From Aciditerrimonas ferrireducens (GTDB lineage: Bacteria; Actinomycetota; Acidimicrobiia; Acidimicrobiales; UBA8190): a stretch of 64,000 bases of DNA. Shown piece by piece: positions 7,480 through 14,655 of the stretch. The translations under genes and the position numbers were made by a program. The number at the start of each line of letters is the position of its first letter. Positions within the stretch are counted from its first letter, which is position 1. Under the pieces are notes generated by a model, which was not told the DNA's origin, did not search any database, and was given only the letters and a program-made list of their open reading frames with translations. The stretch is taken from positions 1 to 64,000 of the forward strand of contig NZ_JAKHEX010000002.1 of NCBI RefSeq assembly GCF_023130475.1. The letters are read 5' to 3'.

Positions 7480-8768
7480 GCCGGCTGGTGCTGCGGGGGG
7501 CCCGGGCCCCGGGGGACGTGGCGGTGCGGGACGGACGGATCGAGGCGGTGGGCCGAGTGCCCCCGGAGCCCGGGGACGAGGTGCTGGACTGCGAGGGCTG
7601 CCTGGTGACCCCGGGGCTGGTGAACACCCACCACCACCTCTACCAGTGGCTGACCCGGGGCCGGGCGGTGGACCAGGGGCTCTTCGGCTGGCTGGTGACC
7701 CTCTACCCGGTCTGGGCCCGCCTCGACCCCGAGGACGTGGCGGCGGCCGCCCGGGTGGGCCTGGCGGAGCTGGCCGTCTCGGGGGCGAGCACGGTGGCCG
7801 ACCACCACTACGTGGTGCCCGGCGGGGACGACTCGGTGTTCGACGCCCTGGCCGACGCGGCCCGGGCGGTGGGGGTCCGGCTGCACCTCTCCCGGGGATC
7901 CATGGACCTGGGCCAGTCCCACGGCGGCCTGCCCCCGGACCAGGTGGTGGAGGACACCGAGGCCATCCTGGCCTCGACCGAGGCGGTGGCCGGGCGCCTG
8001 CAGGACGGGGAGCGGGTCTTCGTGAACGTGGCCCCCTGCAGCCCGTTCTCGGTGTCGACCACCCTGCTCGAGGAGTCGGCCGCCTTGGCTCGGCGCCTGG
8101 GCCTGCGGCTGCACACCCACCTGGCGGAGACGAAGGACGAGGAGCGGGAGTGCCTGGCCCGCTTCGGGCGGCGGCCGGTGGCGGTGCTCGACGAGCTGGG
8201 CTGGGTGGGGCCCGACGTCTGGGTGGCCCACGGGGTGCACCTGGATGCCGGCGAGGTGGCCCGGCTGGGGGCGGCCCGGACGGGGGTGGCCCACTGCCCG
8301 ACCTCGAACGGCCGGTTGGGTTCGGGGATCTGCCCGGTGGTGCCCCTCCGGCGAGCAGGGGCGCCGGTGGGCCTGGGGGTGGACGGGGCAGCCTCGAACG
8401 AGTGCGGCCGGCTACAGCCCGAGCTGCGCCAGGCCCTCGTCCTGGCCCGCTTGGCCGCCGGCGACGCCGGGGCGCTGCAGCCCGCGGAGGTGCTGGCCAT
8501 GGCGACGGCGGAAGGGGCGGCCTGCCTGGGCCTGGAGGACGTGGGCCGACTCGAGCCCGGGGCCCGGGCCGACCTGGCGGTCTGGGACCTGGGCGACGCC
8601 TGGGACGTGGCCGACCCGGTGGCCGCCTTCGTGCTGGGACCCGAGCGGCCCTGCCGGACCCTGCTGGTGGGCGGCGAGGTGGTGGTGGAGGGCGGGGAAC
8701 CCACCCGCGTGGACCTCGGGGCTGCCCGGGCGGAGCTCGCTCGGCGGGCCCGGCGGCTGTGGCCATGA
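7476..8768 (+). CDS. 8-oxoguanine deaminase
   Basis: Zinc amidohydrolase of 430 residues in the AtzB/TrzN-like group. It converts 8-oxoguanine to urate, or a related aminopurine to its oxo form. The metal ligands are in VNTHHHLYQ (about residue 50), HTHLAE and AHGVHL, with the final Asp in GVDGAASNE. The stretches FGWLVTLYPVWARL, TVADHHY, LSRGSMDL and APCSPFSVST are very close to characterised 8-oxoguanine deaminases and distinguish it from guanine deaminase. The GTG start overlaps the stop of the upstream PLP enzyme, and the stop overlaps the ATG of the hydantoinase. Product urate would join that of xanthine dehydrogenase. Confidence 0.88.
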   Translation: MSRLVLRGARAPGDVAVRDGRIEAVGRVPPEPGDEVLDCEGCLVTPGLVNTHHHLYQWLTRGRAVDQGLFGWLVTLYPVWARLDPEDVAAAARVGLAELAVSGASTVADHHYVVPGGDDSVFDALADAARAVGVRLHLSRGSMDLGQSHGGLPPDQVVEDTEAILASTEAVAGRLQDGERVFVNVAPCSPFSVSTTLLEESAALARRLGLRLHTHLAETKDEERECLARFGRRPVAVLDELGWVGPDVWVAHGVHLDAGEVARLGAARTGVAHCPTSNGRLGSGICPVVPLRRAGAPVGLGVDGAASNECGRLQPELRQALVLARLAAGDAGALQPAEVLAMATAEGAACLGLEDVGRLEPGARADLAVWDLGDAWDVADPVAAFVLGPERPCRTLLVGGEVVVEGGEPTRVDLGAARAELARRARRLWP

Positions 8769-10267
8769 GCACCGGCACTGGGAGCACCGGCACTGGGGGT
8801 CCTGGCGTGGGCGTGTCGGGAGGACCGGTGACGCTGGTGGTGGAAGGCGGCCAGGTGGTGACCCCCGAGGGGGTGGTGGCGGCCGACGTGGTGGTGGCCG
8901 GGGAGCAGGTGGCCGGGCTGGTCGCCCCCGGGCAGGCCGGCGTGCTGGCCGGACCGGGGGCGACTCGGCTGGACGCCCGGGGGATGCTGGTGCTACCCGG
9001 CGGCGTGGACGTGCACACCCACCTGGACATGCCCCTGGGCGAGCTGCGGAGCGCGGACGACTTCGCCAGTGGCACCGAGGCCGCGCTGGTGGGGGGGACG
9101 ACGACGGTGGTGGACTTCTGCGTGCAGCCCCGGGGGCAGAGCCCGCTGGCCGGCCTCGCCGAGTGGCGGGAGCTGGCCGAGGGCCGGGCGGTGTGCGACT
9201 ACGGCTTCCACGCGATCCTCTCGGACCCGAGCGAGGCGGCCCTGGCCGACCTGCCGGCGCTGGTGGCCGAGGGGGTGAGCAGCGTGAAGGTCTTCACCGC
9301 CTACCCGGGGCGGCTCTACGCCGACGACGGGCGGATCCTGCGGACCATGCAGGAGGCGGCAGCCTTGGGCATGGTCTGCATGGTGCACGCCGAGAACGGG
9401 CTGGCCATCGACGTGCTGGTGGCCCAGGCCCTGGCCCGGGGCGAGCTGGGGCCCGCGGCCCACGGGACGACCCGGCCCTCGGTGCTGGAAGGCGAGGCCA
9501 CCCAGCGGGCGATCTGCCTCGCCGAGGTGGCCCGCTGCCCGCTCTACGTCGTGCACCTGTCGGCGGCTGAGGCGCTGGCCGCGGTGCGCCGGGCCCGGCG
9601 ACGGGGCCAGCCGGTGTTCGCCGAGACCTGCCCGCAGTACCTGTTCCTGGACGAGGGGTTGCTGGGGGGGCCCGGCGGGGAGCGGTTCGTCTGCTCGCCG
9701 CCGCTGCGCTCCACGCGGCACCAGGAGGCCCTGTGGCGGGGACTGGCCCGAGGGGACCTCCAGACGGTGGCCACCGACCACTGCCCGTTCTGCCTGGCCG
9801 AACGGGCCCCGTGGGTCGGGGTGGACTTCTCGAAGATCCCGAACGGCCTGCCGGGCATCGAGCACCGGCTGGACCTTTTGCACCAAGGGGTGGTGGAAGG
9901 CCGGCTGACCTTGGAGCGGATGGTGGAGCTGGCGGCGAGCACGCCGGCCCGGCTCTTCGGGCTCTGGCCGAAGAAGGGCTCGCTGCTGCCCGGGGCCGAC
10001 GCCGACCTGGTGGTCTACGACCCGAGGTCCCGCCAGGAGCTGTCGGCCAGTCGGCACCACATGGCGGTGGACTACTCGGCTTACGAGGGCATGGTGGTGA
10101 CCGGCGTCGTGCGCAGCGTGGTGCAGCGGGGGGAGGTGGTGGTGCGCGACGGGCGGTTCGTGGGCCGGCCCGGCCGGGGACGGTACCTCCCGCGGCCCGC
10201 GGGGGTGCTGGGCTGGCCGACGGGGACCCTGGCCGATGAGGGCGTGGAGGCCGACAAGGAGGCCTGA
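8765..10267 (+). CDS. D-hydantoinase / dihydropyrimidinase
   Basis: Amidohydrolase of 500 residues that opens cyclic imides such as dihydropyrimidines or hydantoins. DVHTHLD near residue 80 gives the first metal pair. SSVKVFTAYPG carries the lysine that is carbamylated in this family. HAENG, VVHLSAAEAL and ATDHCPF supply further ligands. The ATG at 8765 overlaps the previous stop (ATGA). The first 25 codons include an imperfectly repeated STGTG stretch encoded by two copies of a 15-nt repeat (8768-8797) and are probably disordered. Neighbours suggest an allantoin-like or urate-derived ring as substrate rather than uracil only, but this is inference. Confidence 0.85.
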   Translation: MSTGTGSTGTGGPGVGVSGGPVTLVVEGGQVVTPEGVVAADVVVAGEQVAGLVAPGQAGVLAGPGATRLDARGMLVLPGGVDVHTHLDMPLGELRSADDFASGTEAALVGGTTTVVDFCVQPRGQSPLAGLAEWRELAEGRAVCDYGFHAILSDPSEAALADLPALVAEGVSSVKVFTAYPGRLYADDGRILRTMQEAAALGMVCMVHAENGLAIDVLVAQALARGELGPAAHGTTRPSVLEGEATQRAICLAEVARCPLYVVHLSAAEALAAVRRARRRGQPVFAETCPQYLFLDEGLLGGPGGERFVCSPPLRSTRHQEALWRGLARGDLQTVATDHCPFCLAERAPWVGVDFSKIPNGLPGIEHRLDLLHQGVVEGRLTLERMVELAASTPARLFGLWPKKGSLLPGADADLVVYDPRSRQELSASRHHMAVDYSAYEGMVVTGVVRSVVQRGEVVVRDGRFVGRPGRGRYLPRPAGVLGWPTGTLADEGVEADKEA

Positions 10268-11304
10268 TGGTCGAGGGACCCGTCGACTGGCTGGCGAACG
10301 ACGATCGCCGGCTGCGGCGAGCCTGGCACCCGGTGGCGAGGGTGGCGGAGCTCGGGGAGCGGCCACTTCGGCGCTGGCTGCTGGGGGAGCCCTGGGTGCT
10401 GGTCCGGCTGGGCGGCGGGGTCCGGGCGTTCCTGGACCGCTGCCCCCACCGGCGGGTGCCCTTGTCGCTCGGGGCGGTGGAGGACGGCCGGGTGCTGCGC
10501 TGCGCCTACCACGGCTGGTGCTTCGACGGCGAGGGCCGCTGCGTGGAGATCCCGGCTCTCGGGCCTGGCGCCGCCCTGCCACCCCAGGCCCGGCTGGTGC
10601 CGGCGGCGGCGGTGGCCGTCCACCTGGGTCTGGTCTGGGTGGCCCCGGAGGCACCCCGGGGATCGCTGCCGGTCGTGCCGGAGGCCGAGGACCCCGGGTT
10701 CGAGCGGGGGGACCTGCCGGTGCGGGAAGCCCGGTGCTCGGCGGGGATGCTGCTCGACAACTTCCTGGACTTCGCCCACTTCCCCTTCGTCCACCGGGGC
10801 ACCTTCGGAGCCGAGGAGGAGCGGGAGGTCGAGCCCTACGCACCGCAGGTCGAGGGGAACGTGGTGCGGTTGCGCCTCGAGCACTGGTTCGCCAACCGGG
10901 AGGACCCGGCGGTGGCTCGAGGGGAGCGGCCCCTGCGGCAGCGACGGGTCATGTCCTACGAGTACACGCCGCCGTTCTTCGCCCGGCTGCGGCTGGACTT
11001 CGTGGACGCCGGGGGCACGAACACTATCGTGCTGGCCGTCCAACCCGAGACCGCCGAGCGCTGCCGGATCTACTCGTCGCTGTTCCGGGACGACCTCGGT
11101 GGGGACGAGGCCGCCATGGCCGAGGCGGTGGCCTACGAGCAGCGGATCCTGGAGGAGGACCTGGCGGTCCAAGAGGCCCTGGACGACCTGCGCTTGTCCT
11201 TGACGCTGCCGGTCGAGGTCCACACGCGGGCCGACCGGATCACCGTCGAGCTGCGCCGGGCCCTGTCCCGTTTCCTGGGCGACGGCGGCGCCGGGCCCGG
11301 CTGA
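10267..11304 (+). CDS. Rieske non-heme iron oxygenase
   Basis: Oxygenase alpha-subunit-like protein of 345 residues. The Rieske [2Fe-2S] motif is CPHR (about residue 59) and CAYHGW (about residue 79). The mononuclear iron site is suggested by DNFLDFAHFPFVH near residue 165. The overall shape resembles VanA/pheophorbide a oxygenase-type demethylases or hydroxylases. The ATG overlaps the hydantoinase stop by one base, so it is the last gene of the purine operon. No reductase or ferredoxin is encoded nearby, and electrons must come from elsewhere. A Rieske oxygenase is not part of the known 8-oxoguanine/hydantoinase/diaminopropionate gene sets, so its substrate is unknown. Confidence 0.83.
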   Translation: MVEGPVDWLANDDRRLRRAWHPVARVAELGERPLRRWLLGEPWVLVRLGGGVRAFLDRCPHRRVPLSLGAVEDGRVLRCAYHGWCFDGEGRCVEIPALGPGAALPPQARLVPAAAVAVHLGLVWVAPEAPRGSLPVVPEAEDPGFERGDLPVREARCSAGMLLDNFLDFAHFPFVHRGTFGAEEEREVEPYAPQVEGNVVRLRLEHWFANREDPAVARGERPLRQRRVMSYEYTPPFFARLRLDFVDAGGTNTIVLAVQPETAERCRIYSSLFRDDLGGDEAAMAEAVAYEQRILEEDLAVQEALDDLRLSLTLPVEVHTRADRITVELRRALSRFLGDGGAGPG

Positions 11305-11321
11305 GCACGAGGCGGCCGGGC
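11295..11321. terminator. Hairpin between convergent genes
   Basis: GCCCGGC (11295-11301) can pair with GCCGGGC (11315-11321) across the 17-nt gap between the Rieske gene and the convergent lipoprotein gene. There is no T-run, so this is at best a weak bidirectional terminator. Confidence 0.3.
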
Positions 11322-12533
11322 TCAGGACCCGCCGGTGGTGGCGGTGCCGGCGCTGAACTGGTACTCGCTGGCGAACGGCCAGGGTTCGGTGACGGTCGCC
11401 CCGCTCTGGTTGGTGAAGGTGACCGCGGTCGGCAGGTTGCTCGGGCTGATCTGGACCTTGCTGGCGACGATGTAGCCGGCCCGAGCGGCGTTGCTCTGTG
11501 GCCAGAGGAGGGAGAAGGGGGTGGGGGTGCGGGGGAGGTGGTGGGGCAGGTGCTCGATGACCGCCACCCCGACGGCCGCGGCCCGATCGGCGGCCAGGAC
11601 CCCCTGGTAGGCGTTCGGGTACCAGGGGCTGTCGGAGATGCCCCGGACGACCAACCAGGGCACGCCGAGCTGGGCGTTCGCGTAGGCGAAGCCCATGCCC
11701 TCGTTCTCCCCGGCGTCGCTCTGGTAGAGGGCGTTCTGGATCTCCTGGTCGGCGAGCGGCTCGGTCCACTGGTTGGCGCTCCCGATGACCCCGACGAGCA
11801 GGTGGTTCGTGAGGGTGCCGGTCGCGCTGGTGTTCCCGGTGGCATCGGCAACGGAGATGGTGCCGAGTGCCGGGGCGTGGGCCAGGGCGTCGTCCACCAG
11901 GGCCTCGGGGGCGGCGAGGTCCTCGACGTAGACGTACCGCTTCGTGGTGGTCGAGGGACCAGCGCCGTAGGTGGCGGCGTCCTTCGGGGTGGGCCCGACG
12001 GCCCCGTACCCGCCGACGATGGCGCCCTCGGTGTCGCTGCGCTGGGTGACCTCCATCTCGACGCCGGTGTAGGGCGAGAGGTAGCCGCGGTCGTGGAAGT
12101 GGATGGAGGACTTGTCGACCACCGCTCCGCTGACCACGACGTCCCCGACGTTGACCGCCGGGTTCCGCGAGCCGGCGGTGCCCGTGAGGATGGCGGCCCG
12201 GACGTGGAAGGTGAGGTCCATGAGGGTGGTGGCGAGCTCCGCGGCGTACTCCTTCTCCCCCGAGCGGACGTCGACCACCGGCACCCCGTCGATGGTGCCG
12301 AGGAAGAACCGGTAGCCGTCGACGATCCGACTGCCAGTGACGTGCATGGCGGCCAGGATCGGGGCCTGCTCCATGCCCATGGCGTTCACGATGCCGACCA
12401 GGGGGGTGCCGGGGCCGAGCCGGGCGGCCGCGGCGCTGGCCGAGGGGCTGGCGCCGCAGGCGGCGAGGCCGGCGCCAGCACCCAGGAGACCGAGGCCGGC
12501 GAGGAGGGACGGGACAAGACGAGTACGGGACAC
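11322..12533 (-). CDS. Lipoprotein of the MTA/SAH nucleosidase (PNP/UDP) family
   Basis: Predicted exported lipoprotein of 403 residues. An N-terminal signal peptide ends in the lipobox LAAC with the lipidated cysteine at position 26. The mature part belongs to the nucleoside phosphorylase/nucleosidase superfamily: LVGIVNAMGMEQAPIL, LTGTAGSRNP and NVGDVVVSG are characteristic beta strands and loops. NEGMGFAYANAQLGVPWLVVRGISD matches the catalytic region with the ribose-binding glutamate and aspartate. An enzyme of this type outside the membrane would release bases from nucleosides. Its neighbour on the same strand is an NCS1 nucleobase permease, which fits extracellular salvage. The distance to the permease is 93 nt, so they are probably cotranscribed. 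Confidence 0.78.
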   Translation of the reverse strand: MSRTRLVPSLLAGLGLLGAGAGLAACGASPSASAAAARLGPGTPLVGIVNAMGMEQAPILAAMHVTGSRIVDGYRFFLGTIDGVPVVDVRSGEKEYAAELATTLMDLTFHVRAAILTGTAGSRNPAVNVGDVVVSGAVVDKSSIHFHDRGYLSPYTGVEMEVTQRSDTEGAIVGGYGAVGPTPKDAATYGAGPSTTTKRYVYVEDLAAPEALVDDALAHAPALGTISVADATGNTSATGTLTNHLLVGVIGSANQWTEPLADQEIQNALYQSDAGENEGMGFAYANAQLGVPWLVVRGISDSPWYPNAYQGVLAADRAAAVGVAVIEHLPHHLPRTPTPFSLLWPQSNAARAGYIVASKVQISPSNLPTAVTFTNQSGATVTEPWPFASEYQFSAGTATTGGS

Positions 12534-12626
12534 GAGGTCTCCCTTCGGGGTGGGGCGGTCGGCGTGGGTGGGACGAGGTACGGCTCGCGAGGCCTGCCTT
12601 CCCGGGACCCCCAGGAGCCGAGACGC

Positions 12627-14126
12627 TCAGGAGGCGGCCTGGCCCGCGCCGACTCCGGGCAGGCTGCCGCCCAGGGGCAGGGTGGCCTCGGCCGGAACGG
12701 AACGGAAGGAGAGGAGCCAGTAGGCGATGCCGCCGACGAGCATGCCGATGACCCAGCTGAAGTCGGCCCCGTTCGTGGCGTTGGAGAGCGGCCCGGTGTA
12801 GGAGGGAACGTAGAAGGCGGCGTCGATCCACATCATGGCCGCGGCCATGCCGAGGAACAGGGAGACGATGGCCTTCCAGTTCACGCCGCCGTTGCGCCAG
12901 TAGGTGCCGCCCCGCTCGGCGAAGAGCGCCTGGCGGTCGTAGCGGCCCCGGCGGAGCAGGTAGTCCACGAAGACGATGGCGAACCAGGGCGCGAGCCAGA
13001 CGACGATGTAGTCGAGGAATCCGGAGAGGTCGGTGTAGAAGTTGCCCTTGAAGATGACGAGGGCGGTGACCGCACCGGCCACGATGGTGTCGATGATGAC
13101 CGCACCCCAGCGCTTCACGGGGACCCCGAGGGCCTGGAGGGTGACCCCCGAGGAGTAGAGGTCCAGGCTGTTGATGGCGAAGATCTGGGGCAAGGCCAGG
13201 ATGAGGAACGGCCAGAAGAACCAGCTGGCGAAGGACGCCGGCAGGCCGGTCACCGCGGTGGCCTTGGGGCTCACGATGTAGGCGGCGGCGCCGAGGAGCT
13301 CGAGGAGGATCGAGGGGATCGCCGCCCCGAGGGTGGCGGCCCAGAGGGTCTTGGCCTTGGAGGTCTGGCGGGGCAGGTAGCGGGAGTAGTCGTTGCCGTT
13401 CTCCGTCCAGCCCAACCCGCCGGCCGAGACCAGCAGGACCACGGCGGTCGTCCAGATCTCCCACGTGGCGCTCTTGTGGTACGTGCCGAGGTGGACGTGG
13501 GGGATGACCAGGGCGGCCATGATGGCGAAGACGACGATGAAGACGAAGGAGAGGTAGCGGAGAAGCTTCGTGATGGTGGCGTGGCCGAGGAACGGGGCGA
13601 TGAACTGGACGGCCACGGCGAAGAGGATGAGCCCGATCTTGATCCCGGTCCCGGCCGAGACCCCTTCGTGGGAGAGCATGGCCTCGACGACCAGGACCAC
13701 GAGGACCAGTCCCTCGACCTCGAAGCCCACCTGGGTGATCCAGTTGAAGAGCGAGGGCACGCGGTTCCCGTTGATGCCGAAGGGGGCCCTGCTGACCCCG
13801 AAGGCGGTGGTGCCGGCCTCGGGGCCCTGGATGGAGGCCATGCCGAGCAGGACGTAGAAGACGTTGCCGACCAGGATGGCGATGACCGCCTGGGTGAAGG
13901 AGAGGCCGAAGGAGACGATGAGGGCCCCGTAGACGAGGAACTCGACGTTCCAGATGGCCCCGGCCCAGAGCCAGAAGAGGTCCGAGGGCCGCATGGGCCG
14001 CTGGTCGTCGGGGATGAGCTCGATCCCCCGGCTCTCGACCTTGAAGGCCTGGTAGGCGTCCTCCGAGGGGGCGCTGCCGCCGCCCACCGTCGTCCCCACC
14101 GCCGCCGAGGCAGCGTCACTGGCCAT
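12627..14126 (-). CDS. NCS1-family nucleobase permease
   Basis: Integral membrane transporter of 499 residues with about 12 hydrophobic segments, of the purine-cytosine permease family (nucleobases, allantoin, hydantoin, thiamine). SDLFWLWAGAIWN near residue 40 and GLGWTENGNDYSRYLP in the middle match conserved loops of this family. The ATG at 14124-14126 is preceded by a strong AAGGAGGGG Shine-Dalgarno sequence. A longer open frame reaches 14390, but the ribosome site and the family N-terminus support this start. A promoter lies about 320 nt upstream, leaving an unusually long leader. The GlnR-type operator and the neighbouring nucleosidase suggest nitrogen-controlled import of bases. The exact substrate cannot be read from the sequence. 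Confidence 0.88.
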   Translation of the reverse strand: MASDAASAAVGTTVGGGSAPSEDAYQAFKVESRGIELIPDDQRPMRPSDLFWLWAGAIWNVEFLVYGALIVSFGLSFTQAVIAILVGNVFYVLLGMASIQGPEAGTTAFGVSRAPFGINGNRVPSLFNWITQVGFEVEGLVLVVLVVEAMLSHEGVSAGTGIKIGLILFAVAVQFIAPFLGHATITKLLRYLSFVFIVVFAIMAALVIPHVHLGTYHKSATWEIWTTAVVLLVSAGGLGWTENGNDYSRYLPRQTSKAKTLWAATLGAAIPSILLELLGAAAYIVSPKATAVTGLPASFASWFFWPFLILALPQIFAINSLDLYSSGVTLQALGVPVKRWGAVIIDTIVAGAVTALVIFKGNFYTDLSGFLDYIVVWLAPWFAIVFVDYLLRRGRYDRQALFAERGGTYWRNGGVNWKAIVSLFLGMAAAMMWIDAAFYVPSYTGPLSNATNGADFSWVIGMLVGGIAYWLLSFRSVPAEATLPLGGSLPGVGAGQAAS

Positions 14127-14452
14127 GGATCGTCCCCTCCTTCGTCGGTCCTCCGGGTCCACTCGGGCGCCAGCCGCCCCCAGTCGGCGCACCGTAGTCG
14201 GTCGTGGTGATGCGGGGGCGGGCTCCGGGGACGGCCCCTGGCCTTCGAGGCCGGTGACGCAGCGCCCCGGGAGAGCGAAGGAGCGGGGAGGACGCCGACG
14301 ACGACCACCGGGCCCAAGCCGGCTCGGCGGCGCTCGACTCACCAGAACGGTCCTGGTGCACCGTTCCCCCTCCCCCTGGCCCCTGGCCACCGACTGGCAG
14401 GGGCGAGCACCGGCCGGCTGTGGGCAGCTGACCGGCGACCCTCCTGCGCCGC
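14127..14452 (-). other. Long untranslated leader of the NCS1 permease
   Basis: About 320 nt separate the predicted promoter from the permease start. No known riboswitch class was recognised. At 14340-14366 two hairpins exclude each other: GAACGGT with ACCGTTC, and CACCAG with CTGGTG, where each hairpin uses the other's stem as loop. This could be an RNA switch or chance. Confidence 0.35.
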
Positions 14453-14481
14453 ACCGTACGCCCTGTGCAACAAACTGTCAA
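14453..14481 (-). promoter_or_regulatory. Promoter of the NCS1 permease
   Basis: On the minus strand TTGACA (14476-14481) is followed after 17 nt by TACGGT (14453-14458). The -35 begins TTGACAGTTTGTTG, identical over 13 nt to the promoter at 6239. Confidence 0.6.
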
Positions 14482-14512
14482 GGATTGCACCCCCTCACCC
14501 TCGCAGGGCCGT

Positions 14513-14539
14513 GTTTCGAACGGGTGAACGGGGGATGAA
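14513..14539 (-). promoter_or_regulatory. GlnR-type operator upstream of the NCS1 permease
   Basis: On the minus strand TTCAT, TTCAC and GAAAC (low-coordinate ends 14535, 14524, 14513) follow at 11-nt steps. The layout equals the cyanase operator at 23056. It lies about 31 nt upstream of the permease -35. It could alternatively be read as a PhoP-type GTTCA direct repeat. Confidence 0.5.
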
Positions 14540-14655
14540 CGGCCGATGTCGGACCCTCGGACATCCTCCGGGACGGACGATGGGCATTTGTGGACGCGTT
14601 GGTACGCTTGTCTCGTTGGGTGCGACCGTGCGTCGCGCTCACGGAGGGGGGTGCC

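Noticed and set aside
8768-8797. Two copies of a 15-nt repeat at the start of the hydantoinase gene
   Set aside because: Simple in-frame Ser-Thr-Gly repeat in a disordered N-terminus; no sign of regulatory meaning.
10236-14210. Very long plus-strand open frame (over 1,300 codons) across the Rieske, lipoprotein and permease region
   Set aside because: It is antisense or out of frame to well-supported genes, has a low-complexity Gly/Asp/Glu/Arg composition typical of GC-rich shadows, and resembles no protein.
14340-14366. H-type pseudoknot in the permease leader
   Set aside because: The two stems abut with no connecting loop across the 7-bp stem, so both cannot form together; alternative hairpins are the better reading.
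14513-14540. PhoP (PHO) box reading of the GTTCAY direct repeats
   Set aside because: The repeats have the right period, but the third unit GAAAC, the same layout at cyanase and the nitrogen-related neighbours fit GlnR better. Not fully excluded.
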